A DNA stretch of 56,436 bases from CAVOJV01 sp963696325 (lineage in GTDB: Bacteria > Pseudomonadota > Gammaproteobacteria > Competibacterales > Competibacteraceae), in contig CAVOJV010000010.1 in assembly GCA_963696325.1 (NCBI GenBank), forward strand, positions 1-56,436, in the 5' to 3' direction. The notes beneath the pieces are model-generated. The model ran no database searches. It saw only the letters and a program-made list of their open reading frames with translations, and was not told the origin of the DNA. How positions within the stretch are numbered: position 1 is the first letter of the stretch; every line of letters starts with the position of its first letter. Below are positions 37,275 to 45,501 of this stretch, one piece after another. A program made the position numbers and the translations under genes.

Positions 37275-38159
37275 TCAAGTACCGCGCACCTGCGCCATCA
37301 CTTCCTCGGCGAAGTTTTCGGACTTTTTCTCGATACCCTCGCCCAGTTCAAAACGCTGGAAGGCGGTAACGCGGGCTTGCGCAGCCTGAAGCAATTTTGC
37401 CACGCTCTGTTCGGTGTCCTTGACAAAGGGCTGCCCCAATAAGGTTACTTCAGCCAAGTACTTACGCACTCGGCCTTCCACCATTTTGGCGATGATATTC
37501 GCTGACTTGCCACTTTCCGCGGCCTGCGCGGCATAGATTTCCCGCTCCTTGACTAGCAGTTCCGCAGGCACCTGATCATCGCTTACGCAGATCGGTTTGC
37601 TGGCGGCCACATGCATAGCAATATCTTTGGCAAGCTGCTGGTCCCCCCCGCCCAGAATGACCAAAACACCAATACGGCCACCGTGCAGATAACTGCTCAG
37701 AATGCCATTCTGGTTAGTGTAACGAGCAAAGCGGCGCACGTTGATGTTTTCGCCAATCTTGGCGATAAGTTCCCGGCGCACCTGATCGACGCTCTTATCA
37801 CCCTGCAAAGGCATCGCCAACAAGGCGTCCAAATCCCGAGGGTCGCGATGCAGAACCTGCTCGGCGACGGCCGTAGCGAAATCCTGGAAGTCCTTGCCTT
37901 TTGAAACGAAATCAGTCTCACAATTGACTTCCACCATAGCCACGGCGCTGCCGTCATCGGCCTGGCGCACGATTATCATCCCTTCGGCGGCGGTGCGGTC
38001 GGCCTTTTTATCAGCCTTGGCAAGACCGCTCTTGCGCATCGTCTCAACGGCAGCCTCGATATCACCATTGGTTTCTTGCAAGGCTTTCTTGCAATCCATC
38101 ATGCCAGAACCGGTGCGCTCACGTAGTTCTTTTACCAACGCCGCAGTAATCTGTGCCAT
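37275..38159 (-). CDS. tsf: Elongation factor Ts
   Basis: Nucleotide exchange factor for EF-Tu. It has 294 residues: MAQITAALVKELRERTGSGM, MDCKKALQETNGDIEAAVET (N-terminal UBA-like module), the core motif VNCETDFVSKGKDFQDFATA, MHVAASKPICVSDDQVPAEL and a C-terminal module. GAGG lies eight bases before the ATG. It is separated from rpsB by an attenuator-like hairpin. Confidence 0.98.
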   Translation of the reverse strand: MAQITAALVKELRERTGSGMMDCKKALQETNGDIEAAVETMRKSGLAKADKKADRTAAEGMIIVRQADDGSAVAMVEVNCETDFVSKGKDFQDFATAVAEQVLHRDPRDLDALLAMPLQGDKSVDQVRRELIAKIGENINVRRFARYTNQNGILSSYLHGGRIGVLVILGGGDQQLAKDIAMHVAASKPICVSDDQVPAELLVKEREIYAAQAAESGKSANIIAKMVEGRVRKYLAEVTLLGQPFVKDTEQSVAKLLQAAQARVTAFQRFELGEGIEKKSENFAEEVMAQVRGT

Positions 38160-38262
38160 GTTTTTTACCTCGACAGAATTGAATTCTCATAAATCTCTGG
38201 CCCCCTCGACATCTGCCGAAGGCTTAATTCTTATGGAGATGCGGGGGGCATCATCGAAAATA

Positions 38263-38303
38263 CCGAAAAGGCCCGCAGGCTCTAGGCGCGCGGGCCTTTT
38301 CGG
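38263..38303 (-). terminator. rpsB-tsf intercistronic attenuator
   Basis: A perfect 14-bp inverted repeat (CCGAAAAGGCCCGC and its complement) with a 13-base loop lies 20 bases after the rpsB stop. On the transcribed strand the distal arm ends CCTTTTCGGTATTTTC. Partial termination between rpsB and tsf is known in E. coli, and this hairpin would serve that purpose. It is symmetrical enough to act in both directions. Confidence 0.8.
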
Positions 38304-38322
38304 TGAGCTCGGGAGAACCGAC

Positions 38323-39093
38323 TCAGTCGGCAGCCACTCTATCGCCGTTCTCAGCCACAACCACCTCGCGAATTTCGACGAACTCTTCGCCGTCTCCATC
38401 CAGGTTGGGCAGATCCAAACGACCTTCCAAAATAGCCGTGGCGACGCCTTCCGCATACAGGGCGACAGCGCGAATCGCGTCGTCATTACCGGGGATGACA
38501 TACTCCACCCCGTCTGGGGAATTGTTGGTATCCACCACACCGATTACTGGGATGCCCAGCTTGTTGGCCTCTTTGACGGCGATTTTTTCATGACCCACGT
38601 CGATCACGAACAAGGCATCGGGCAAGCTAGACATGTCCTTGATGCCACCCAGGCTACGTTCCAGCTTGTCCATTTCCCGCCTGAGCAGAATGACCTCCTT
38701 TTTGGCAAGCCGATCGAAACTGCCATCCTGAGACATGATTTCTAAATCTTTCAGACGCTTGATAGACTGGCGCACCGTCTTGAAGTTAGTCAGCATACCG
38801 CCGAGCCAGCGATGATTGACGTAGGGCATGTTGCAGCGGATGGCAGCCTGGGCAGTGGCCTCACGGGCGGAGCGTTTAGTGCCAACGAACATTATCTTGC
38901 CACTTTTGGAAGCCAGCTTACCCATGAAGTTCAGGGCATCGCTGTATAGGGGCAAAGTTTTTTCAAGATTCACGATATGAATCTTGCTGCGCGCACCGAA
39001 GATATAGGGCGCCATCTTGGGATTCCAGTAACGAGTCTGGTGGCCAAAGTGAACGCCGGCTTCCAGCATCTGGCGCATGGAAACAATCGCCAT
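38323..39093 (-). CDS. rpsB: 30S ribosomal protein S2
   Basis: Small-subunit protein S2, 256 residues. The start at 39093 (MAIVSMRQMLEAGVHFGHQT) matches E. coli S2 and has GAGGAG seven bases upstream; an in-frame ATG five codons earlier overlaps that ribosome site and is rejected. Other landmarks: RYWNPKMAPYIFGARSKIHI, NHRWLGGMLTNFKTVRQSIK, DALFVIDVGHEKIAVKEANK and IPVIGVVDTNNSPDGVEYVI. It is the first gene of the long minus-strand operon and divergent from map. Confidence 0.98.
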   Translation of the reverse strand: MAIVSMRQMLEAGVHFGHQTRYWNPKMAPYIFGARSKIHIVNLEKTLPLYSDALNFMGKLASKSGKIMFVGTKRSAREATAQAAIRCNMPYVNHRWLGGMLTNFKTVRQSIKRLKDLEIMSQDGSFDRLAKKEVILLRREMDKLERSLGGIKDMSSLPDALFVIDVGHEKIAVKEANKLGIPVIGVVDTNNSPDGVEYVIPGNDDAIRAVALYAEGVATAILEGRLDLPNLDGDGEEFVEIREVVVAENGDRVAAD

Positions 39094-39134
39094 CGCAATT
39101 CTCCTCATGGTTAGGGTTGGGCCTCCCTACATCC

Positions 39135-39168
39135 CATGCAACGACCCCGTGGGGCACCCGGTTGCATG
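39135..39168 (-). promoter_or_regulatory. Hairpin in the rpsB leader (candidate S2 autoregulatory site)
   Basis: CATGCAAC (39135-39142) pairs with GTTGCATG (39161-39168), enclosing GACCCCGTGGGGCACCCG, whose CCCC/GGGG parts can pair in turn. It lies about 40 bases upstream of the rpsB start in the transcribed leader. In E. coli S2 represses its own operon through the leader RNA; this structure is at the right place for the same control. Confidence 0.5.
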
Positions 39169-39215
39169 TGTCGACGCAGGTGAGGATTTGTTTGATTTGC
39201 CGATTAAGCGCGCGC

Positions 39216-39245
39216 TTTATACCATATTTTGCTCTGCAAAACCAA
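39216..39245 (-). promoter_or_regulatory. Candidate rpsB operon promoter
   Basis: On the minus strand TTGGTT (39245-39240) and TATAAA (39221-39216) are separated by 18 bases and followed by GCGCGCG, a GC-rich discriminator typical of stringently controlled translation genes. It would give a leader of about 115 bases. Confidence 0.6.
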
Positions 39246-39336
39246 ATGAACCGCCACCCTGGGATAGTGTCTCAGGGCTTGCTACCCGATAACCGCGCAG
39301 TCACTTGTCGCTCTTGAATCGTCAAGGAACACCCCC

Positions 39337-40104
39337 ATGAGCAGCACCATCAAGACGCCCGAAGAAGTTGAAAAAATGCGCATCGCTGGACATCTGGCGG
39401 CGGATGTCCTGCACATGATCGGCCCCCATGTGCAGGATGGCGTGACCACCGAGGAATTGGACCGCATCTGTCATGACTACATCGTGAACCACCAGCAGGC
39501 TATTCCCGCCCCTCTCAATTACCGGGGCTTTCCGAAATCCATCTGTACGTCCGTCAATCACGTCGTATGCCATGGTATCCCTAGCCAAAAACGTTTGAAG
39601 CGGGGGGACGTGGTGAACATCGACGTCACCGTCATCAAGAATGGTTATCACGGCGATACGAGCAGGATGTTTTTTGTGGGCGAACCGCCTATCATTGCCC
39701 GCAGGGTCTGCACCATTGCCTACGAGTGCATGTGCATCGGTATTACAATGGTGAGACCGGGCATACGTCTAGGGGATATCGGTTACGCCATCCAGCAACA
39801 TGCCGAAACCAACAACTGCTCTATCGTGCGCGAGTATTGCGGCCATGGGATCGGTCGGCGCTTTCATGAAGACCCCCAAGTATTGCATTACGGCAAACCG
39901 GGACAGGGTGAGGAATTGATACCAGGCATGACCTTTACCATCGAGCCCATGGTGAATGCTGGCAAACGTTACACTAAATTGCTTCCCGATGGTTGGACCG
40001 TAATCACCAAGGACCATAGCATTTCAGCTCAATGGGAGCATACCGTGCTGGTGACGGAAAGCGATTTCGAAGTGTTGACACTGCGCCCTGGCGACGCTCT
40101 GTAA
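39337..40104 (+). CDS. map: Methionine aminopeptidase, type I
   Basis: Removes N-terminal methionine from nascent proteins. It has 255 residues of pita-bread fold with the five metal ligands D96 (VVNIDVTVI), D107 (YHGDTSRMF), H170 (YCGHGIGRRFHEDP), E203 (MTFTIEPMVNAG) and E234 (SAQWEHTVLVT). AAGGA lies eight bases before the ATG. The gene is divergent from rpsB, a common arrangement; glnD follows after 36 bases and is probably co-transcribed. Confidence 0.98.
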   Translation: MSSTIKTPEEVEKMRIAGHLAADVLHMIGPHVQDGVTTEELDRICHDYIVNHQQAIPAPLNYRGFPKSICTSVNHVVCHGIPSQKRLKRGDVVNIDVTVIKNGYHGDTSRMFFVGEPPIIARRVCTIAYECMCIGITMVRPGIRLGDIGYAIQQHAETNNCSIVREYCGHGIGRRFHEDPQVLHYGKPGQGEELIPGMTFTIEPMVNAGKRYTKLLPDGWTVITKDHSISAQWEHTVLVTESDFEVLTLRPGDAL

Positions 40105-40140
40105 TCCGCGCCACTCATTAGTCAGGATCTAGGTATCTGT

Positions 40141-42834
40141 ATGTCCACCTTGCAAGTTCCGCAGACGTTGCATTTTACCGACCAGAATATTCTTGACGGT
40201 ACTGCTTTCGATCGAGAACTTGCCCACAGCGGCAATCCGCTCAAACTGTTCCGCGAAACCCTGAAACACGGCGATGCAACCCTCAAGCTGCTGTTTTATC
40301 AGGGAGTGCCGGCTTATGAACTGGTGCCGGCCCGCGCTCAGTTTATCGACGAACTGTTGCGACAGGCATGGGCGCATTTCTTCGAACCCGATCCCGTCGA
40401 CTTGGCACTGGTGGCGGTTGGCGGCTACGGGCGCGGCGAATTACATCCCTCCTCCGACATAGACATCATGGTGCTCACGGCCGATAACGCCAATTCCGAG
40501 CGCGACGAGGGCTTGGAGAGGTTTCTCGCGTTTCTCTGGGACATCGGCCTGGAAGTAGGCCAGAGCGTGCGCACCCTCGAAGATTGCGTCCGGGAGGGAG
40601 CCGCCGACGTTACCGTGGCTACCAGTCTGATGGAGGCCCGGTTGTTGGTTGGTTCCCCCTCATTGTTCAAGCAGATGCGCGCGCAGACGGGACCCGACCG
40701 CATTTGGCCTAACCGCGCATTCTTCGAGGCCAAACAGAAGGAACAACAAAAACGCTGCCATAAATTTAACGACACTGCCTATAATTTGGAGCCTAATGTC
40801 AAGGAAGGTCCGGGAGGGCTGCGCGATTTGCAGATGATCGGCTGGGTGGCCAAACGCCATTTTGGCGCCACTACCCTCCACGACCTAGTGGTCCACGGCT
40901 TTCTCACGGAACGGGAATACCGGGAATTGATCGATTGCCAGAACTTCCTCTGGCAGGTGCGCTTCGCTCTGCATGCGCTGACGGGGCGCCGTGAGGACCT
41001 GCTGCTGTTCGATTACCAGGGTCGGCTAGCCCAGCAGTTCGACTACCATGATCAGGGCGACAACCTGGCCATAGAACAATTCATGCAGCGCTACTACCGC
41101 ACCATCATGGCGCTGAGCCGGCTCAACGAAATGCTGCTGCAATTGTTCGAGGAAGCCATCCTGCTGGCTGATGAACCGGGCGACCCCGTGCTGATCAACA
41201 GCCGCTTCCAAGCCCGCAAGGGATATCTGGAGGTTACCCGGTCAAACGTCTTTATCCGCTATCCATTCGCCCTGCTCGAAGTCTTTCTGGTACTACAGCA
41301 GCATCCAGAACTCAAGGGCGTGCGCGCCTCTACTATCCGCCTGATTCGCGATCACCTGTCCCTGATCGATAAAAAATTTCGCAATGATATTCGCTCCCAA
41401 ACCTTGTTCATAAAGATCTTGCGCCAGCCCTACGAGGTCACCCGGCAACTGCGGGCCATGAACAATTATGGGGTATTGGCCGCCTATCTACCTGAATTTG
41501 CTAATATTGTCGGGCGCATGCAGTACGATCTGTTCCACACCTATACCGTGGACCAGCACATCCTGTTTGTGGTGCGCAATCTGCGAAGATTTTATGTACT
41601 TGAATTTGCTAGTGAATTCCCGCATTGCAGCGCCATTATTCGGAAGCTGCCCAAACCGGCGCTGCTGTATATCGCCGGGATTTACCACGACATCGCCAAA
41701 GGTCGCGGCGGCGATCACTCCGAACTGGGCGCCGTGGACGCGAAGAAATTCTGCCGCCGGCATGGACTCAGTAGAATTGACACGGGATTGGTAAGCTGGC
41801 TGGTGCGCAGTCATCTCACCATGTCCTTGACTGCGCAGAAAAAAGACCTCGATGATCCGGAAGTCATCAACAATTTCGCGCATCGCGTGGGTGACCAGCT
41901 GCATCTGGACTACCTCTACCTGCTTACCGTCGCCGACATCCGCGGTACCAATCCCAGACTCTGGAACACCTGGCGCGCCTCTTTACTATGGCAGCTTTAC
42001 GAGACCACCCGGCGTGCCCTGCGCCGTGGGCTGGGCAATCCCATCGACGTCAAGGAGCGCATCCGGGAAATTCAGTACCGGGCCCTCGCGCAATTGCGCA
42101 CTAGGGGTATCGATGAAAAACGCATTAAAGAAGTATGGCGAGGTTTCGGCGATGACTACTTTATGCGTTACTCGGCCGATGAAATCGCCTGGCATACCCG
42201 CGCCGTCATTAAAAAAACCGATGCTGAGCGTGCTCTGGTGCTGGCGCGCCAGGATGATGTTCGGGGTGGCACAGAGATATTTATCTTTGTTCGCGATCAG
42301 GAGGCCATTTTCGCGCGCATGGTATGGACCATGGACAAGCTTGGCCTGACCGTCATGGATGCCCGCATCATTACCAGCCACTATGGTTATACGCTCGATA
42401 GTTATACCGTGCTGGAGGACTCCGGCGAACCCATCTGCAATCGGGAACGGATCAAGGAGATCATTACCACCCTGTGCCGGCAACTCGATAATCCCGATGC
42501 CAACCTCACCTACTCGAACCGGCGCACTCCAAGGATTTTGCGGCACTTTCAAACGCCTACCCAGGTTTCCTTCACTGACGATGAACCGAACAAGCGCACG
42601 GTGATGGAGATCGTCACGGCTGACCGCCCCGGCCTGCTGGCCCGCATCGGACAGGCTTTTATGGAGTGCGGCGTACAATTGCAAAACGCCAAGATCGCCA
42701 CCATCGGTGCCCGCGCCGAAGATGTGTTTTTCGTTACCGACCGCGATTGCAAGCCTTTGCGGGACTCGCAAAAAGAGGCTCTACGAGAGACACTGGTTCG
42801 ACTGTTAGACGACCCCCCGGCGCCAAGCCACTAG
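40141..42834 (+). CDS. glnD: [Protein-PII] uridylyltransferase/uridylyl-removing enzyme
   Basis: Bifunctional nitrogen sensor: uridylylates PII when glutamine is low and removes UMP when it is high. It has 897 residues, normal length. Nucleotidyltransferase domain: VAVGGYGRGELHPSSDIDIM, with G94-G95 and catalytic D106/D108. GlnD linker domain: YNLEPNVKEGPGGLRDLQMI. HD domain for deuridylylation: IAGIYHDIAKGRGGDHSELG at about 515. Two C-terminal ACT domains that bind glutamine: TEIFIFVRDQEAIFARMVWT near 710, and VMEIVTADRPGLLARIGQAF near 820. It follows map closely and precedes the pst operon by 138 bases. Confidence 0.98.
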   Translation: MSTLQVPQTLHFTDQNILDGTAFDRELAHSGNPLKLFRETLKHGDATLKLLFYQGVPAYELVPARAQFIDELLRQAWAHFFEPDPVDLALVAVGGYGRGELHPSSDIDIMVLTADNANSERDEGLERFLAFLWDIGLEVGQSVRTLEDCVREGAADVTVATSLMEARLLVGSPSLFKQMRAQTGPDRIWPNRAFFEAKQKEQQKRCHKFNDTAYNLEPNVKEGPGGLRDLQMIGWVAKRHFGATTLHDLVVHGFLTEREYRELIDCQNFLWQVRFALHALTGRREDLLLFDYQGRLAQQFDYHDQGDNLAIEQFMQRYYRTIMALSRLNEMLLQLFEEAILLADEPGDPVLINSRFQARKGYLEVTRSNVFIRYPFALLEVFLVLQQHPELKGVRASTIRLIRDHLSLIDKKFRNDIRSQTLFIKILRQPYEVTRQLRAMNNYGVLAAYLPEFANIVGRMQYDLFHTYTVDQHILFVVRNLRRFYVLEFASEFPHCSAIIRKLPKPALLYIAGIYHDIAKGRGGDHSELGAVDAKKFCRRHGLSRIDTGLVSWLVRSHLTMSLTAQKKDLDDPEVINNFAHRVGDQLHLDYLYLLTVADIRGTNPRLWNTWRASLLWQLYETTRRALRRGLGNPIDVKERIREIQYRALAQLRTRGIDEKRIKEVWRGFGDDYFMRYSADEIAWHTRAVIKKTDAERALVLARQDDVRGGTEIFIFVRDQEAIFARMVWTMDKLGLTVMDARIITSHYGYTLDSYTVLEDSGEPICNRERIKEIITTLCRQLDNPDANLTYSNRRTPRILRHFQTPTQVSFTDDEPNKRTVMEIVTADRPGLLARIGQAFMECGVQLQNAKIATIGARAEDVFFVTDRDCKPLRDSQKEALRETLVRLLDDPPAPSH

Positions 42835-42972
42835 CGCCACAGAGTGCAAGAAGCAATCCTGGAGTTCGATAGAGAGAAGTAAAGGGTGTGTAATAAAATC
42901 GTAGCACTTCAGGCTTATAGTGCCTCCAGATACGCGATTAGCTCTCTTCATCCGTATAATTTGGAGGTTGTT

Positions 42973-44019
42973 GTGATCAGTAAAAAACTCGCCCTCGTTG
43001 CCGCGATCACTGCTGCGGTAGCCGGTACCGCTCACGCCCAATCAGCTCGCGATTATTTGTTTATTGTTGGTTCGTCTACCGTCTATCCGTTCTCGACGGT
43101 GGTAGCCGAGCAATTCGGCAAGACGACCAAATTCAAGACCCCGAAAATCGAGTCCACCGGTACTGGTGGTGGTTTGAAGTTGTTCTGCGCTGGTGTTGGC
43201 ATTGAGCACCCGGATATCGCCAACGCCTCCCGCCGCATTAAGAGTTCCGAACTGGAGATGTGCGCTCAAAACGGCGTCAAGGAGATCGTCGAGGTCAAAA
43301 TCGGCTACGATGGCATCGCCATTGCCAACTCCAAGAAGGCCAAGCATTTCACCTTGACTCGCAAAGAACTGTTCCTAGCCCTGGCCAAGAATGTGCCACA
43401 GGCCGGCGGCGACAAACTGATACCCAATCCCTATAAGACCTGGGAGGAAATTAATCCCGACCTGCCCAAAGCCAAGATCGAGGTCATCGGTCCGCCGCCC
43501 ACCTCTGGTACCCGTGATGCCTTCGTTGAACTCGTGATGGATCATGGCTGTAAAGAGTTCCCCGCCATCAAGGCGCTAGAGCAAAGCGACCCCAAAGCCT
43601 TCAAGGCGGCCTGTCAAACCGTGCGTGAGGATGGTGCCTACGTCGAAGCGGGTGAGAACGATAATTTGATCGTTCAAAAGTTGGAGGCCAACCCAAATGC
43701 ACTGGGTATCTTCGGCTACAGCTTCCTGGAGCAGAACACCGACAGGATCCAGGGCTCTCATATCGATGGCGCTCAGCCGACCTTTGAAAACATTTCCTCG
43801 GGTAAGTATCCGGTGTCGCGGCCGCTGTATTTTTACGTGAAAAAAGCCCACGTTGGCGTCATTCCTGGCATTAAAGAGTACATTGCCGAGTTCACATCCG
43901 ATAAGGCCATTGGACCCGATGGCTACCTGTCCGACAAGGGCCTTATTGCAGAGCCTGACGCCGAACGGAAACAAGCAAAAGCCGAGGCAGACCAATTAAA
44001 ACCTCTGTCTCTCAAGTAA
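42973..44019 (+). CDS. pstS: Phosphate ABC transporter, periplasmic phosphate-binding protein
   Basis: High-affinity phosphate receptor of the Pst system. It has 348 residues from a GTG at 42973, chosen because GGAGG lies five bases upstream and the product begins with a signal peptide (MISKKLALVAAITAAVAGTA, cleaved after HA before QSARDY). Phosphate-binding features: VGSSTVYPFSTVVAEQFGK, ESTGTGGGLKLFCAGVG, DIANASRRIKSSE and GPPPTSGTRDAFVE. The chain is closer to the PstS2-like type found in Vibrio and methanotrophs than to E. coli PstS. First gene of pstSCAB-phoU. I could not find a Pho box in the 138-base upstream gap. Confidence 0.96.
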   Translation: MISKKLALVAAITAAVAGTAHAQSARDYLFIVGSSTVYPFSTVVAEQFGKTTKFKTPKIESTGTGGGLKLFCAGVGIEHPDIANASRRIKSSELEMCAQNGVKEIVEVKIGYDGIAIANSKKAKHFTLTRKELFLALAKNVPQAGGDKLIPNPYKTWEEINPDLPKAKIEVIGPPPTSGTRDAFVELVMDHGCKEFPAIKALEQSDPKAFKAACQTVREDGAYVEAGENDNLIVQKLEANPNALGIFGYSFLEQNTDRIQGSHIDGAQPTFENISSGKYPVSRPLYFYVKKAHVGVIPGIKEYIAEFTSDKAIGPDGYLSDKGLIAEPDAERKQAKAEADQLKPLSLK

Positions 44020-44041
44020 GGGATCGGGCGCAGAACCAGCT

Positions 44042-44072
44042 CGGCGGACGGGTCATGCAACTCGCTCCGCCG
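44042..44072 (+). promoter_or_regulatory. Intercistronic hairpin pstS-pstC
   Basis: The stem CGGCGGA (44042-44048) / TCCGCCG (44066-44072) lies 22 bases after the pstS stop, followed by TTCTACTT. Such hairpins protect the binding-protein message or reduce read-through, giving more PstS than permease. The T-tract is weak, so stabilisation is as likely as termination. Confidence 0.5.
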
Positions 44073-44121
44073 TTCTACTTGGTCGCCATTCATCAACCGC
44101 ACTCAGCGTGAGCGTCAATCC

Positions 44122-45501
44122 ATGCTCTCTTACCTCATACTGCTGCTTCTGATCCTGACCACCGCCAGCTATTACCTTGGGCGCAGCCGTTCCCTCGCCT
44201 CGGTAAGCGGTCGCACCCAGGACTTACACTCACTGCCCAGCTATTATGGGTTTTTCACCGCGCTTTGGTGTGGCCTACCGGCGTTGATCGTATTTGTTTT
44301 CTGGATAACTTTTCAACCTACCATCATCACCCATCTGGTTGTTGCCGGGATGCCTCCGGAAATTCAAGGGCTTCCGGAGGCGCAGCTCAACCTGGCTATT
44401 AATGATTTAAAGAACGTCGTTAGCGGTAACATCGTCTCCAGCAATCCAAACCCGGCGATGCTGGCTGCCGCCGAACACTACAAGAATCTGCAAACCATCA
44501 GTTCCGCAGCGCTCTGGGTAACCGTTCTGGCGCTGGCTATTGGAGGCATCGCTTATGCACGGCGCTCCATCGCGCCGACGTTGCGCGCTCGTAACAAGGT
44601 GGAAATGACCATCATGGCGTTTTTCATCGCCAGTTCCACCATCGCCATTTTCACCACGATAGGTATTGTCCTATCGGTACTTTTCGAGTCCCTCCGCTTC
44701 TTTCAGAAAGTTCCGGTGACTGAGTTCTTGTTCGGGCTGCAATGGAGTCCACAGACTGCGCTGCGCGCCGACCAGGCCGGTTCATCCGGAGCTTTTGGCG
44801 CCGTGCCTCTGTTTACGGGCACCCTGCTGATTTCCGCCATTGCGATGCTGGTTGCCGTGCCTCTAGGACTGATGTCGGCACTTTATTTGTCCGAATACGC
44901 AGCCCCCAAATTCCGGGCAGTGGCGAAACCCATACTGGAGATCCTGGCGGGTATTCCTACCGTCGTCTATGGTTTTTTCGCGGCTCTGACGGTAGCACCC
45001 ATCGTTCGCGATACCGGCCATCTGCTGGGCTTGAACGTAGCCTCCGAAAGCGCGCTGGCTGCTGGCTTGGTAATGGGCATCATGATTATCCCGTTTGTGT
45101 CATCCTTGTCCGACGATGTCATCAATGCGGTTCCCCAAGCGATGCGCGATGGTTCCTACGCCCTGGGCGCTACCCGCTCGGAAACCATCACACGGGTCAT
45201 CCTGCCGGCGGCGTTGCCAGGTATCGTGGCCGCCATTCTGTTGGCTGCCTCGCGCGCCATCGGCGAAACCATGATTGTCGTCATGGCGGCGGGTATGGCA
45301 GCCAATCTCACCGCTAATCCACTGCAAGCAGTCACCACGGTAACGGTGCAAATCGCGACGCTGTTGACGGGCGACCAGGAGTTCGAAAGCGCCAAGACAT
45401 TGGCAGCCTTTGCCTTAGGTTTGGTTCTGTTCACGGTCACTTTGGCACTCAACGCCATCGCCCTCCACGTGGTCAGAAAATATCGGGAACAGTATGAATA
45501 A
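44122..45501 (+). CDS. pstC: Phosphate ABC transporter permease PstC
   Basis: Inner-membrane permease, 459 residues, longer than E. coli PstC (319). The extra N-terminal part (about 1-150) has two spans and a periplasmic loop with VVAGMPPEIQGLPEAQLNLA. The transport domain follows: GTLLISAIAMLVAVPLGLMS, YLSEYAAPKFRAVAKPILEI, LAGIPTVVYGFFAALTVAP, and the EAA-type coupling loop DGSYALGATRSETITRVILP. The stop overlaps pstA by eight bases. Confidence 0.97.
   Translation: MLSYLILLLLILTTASYYLGRSRSLASVSGRTQDLHSLPSYYGFFTALWCGLPALIVFVFWITFQPTIITHLVVAGMPPEIQGLPEAQLNLAINDLKNVVSGNIVSSNPNPAMLAAAEHYKNLQTISSAALWVTVLALAIGGIAYARRSIAPTLRARNKVEMTIMAFFIASSTIAIFTTIGIVLSVLFESLRFFQKVPVTEFLFGLQWSPQTALRADQAGSSGAFGAVPLFTGTLLISAIAMLVAVPLGLMSALYLSEYAAPKFRAVAKPILEILAGIPTVVYGFFAALTVAPIVRDTGHLLGLNVASESALAAGLVMGIMIIPFVSSLSDDVINAVPQAMRDGSYALGATRSETITRVILPAALPGIVAAILLAASRAIGETMIVVMAAGMAANLTANPLQAVTTVTVQIATLLTGDQEFESAKTLAAFALGLVLFTVTLALNAIALHVVRKYREQYE

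Noticed and set aside
42835..42972. Pho box upstream of pstS
   Set aside because: No tandem CTGTCAT-like heptamers could be found; the TATAAT at 42955-42960 overlaps the ribosome-site region and is too close to the start to be a normal promoter.
42886..42972. Upstream start for pstS adding 29 residues
   Set aside because: It would bury the signal peptide behind a polar extension; the GTG at 42973 has GGAGG at the right distance.
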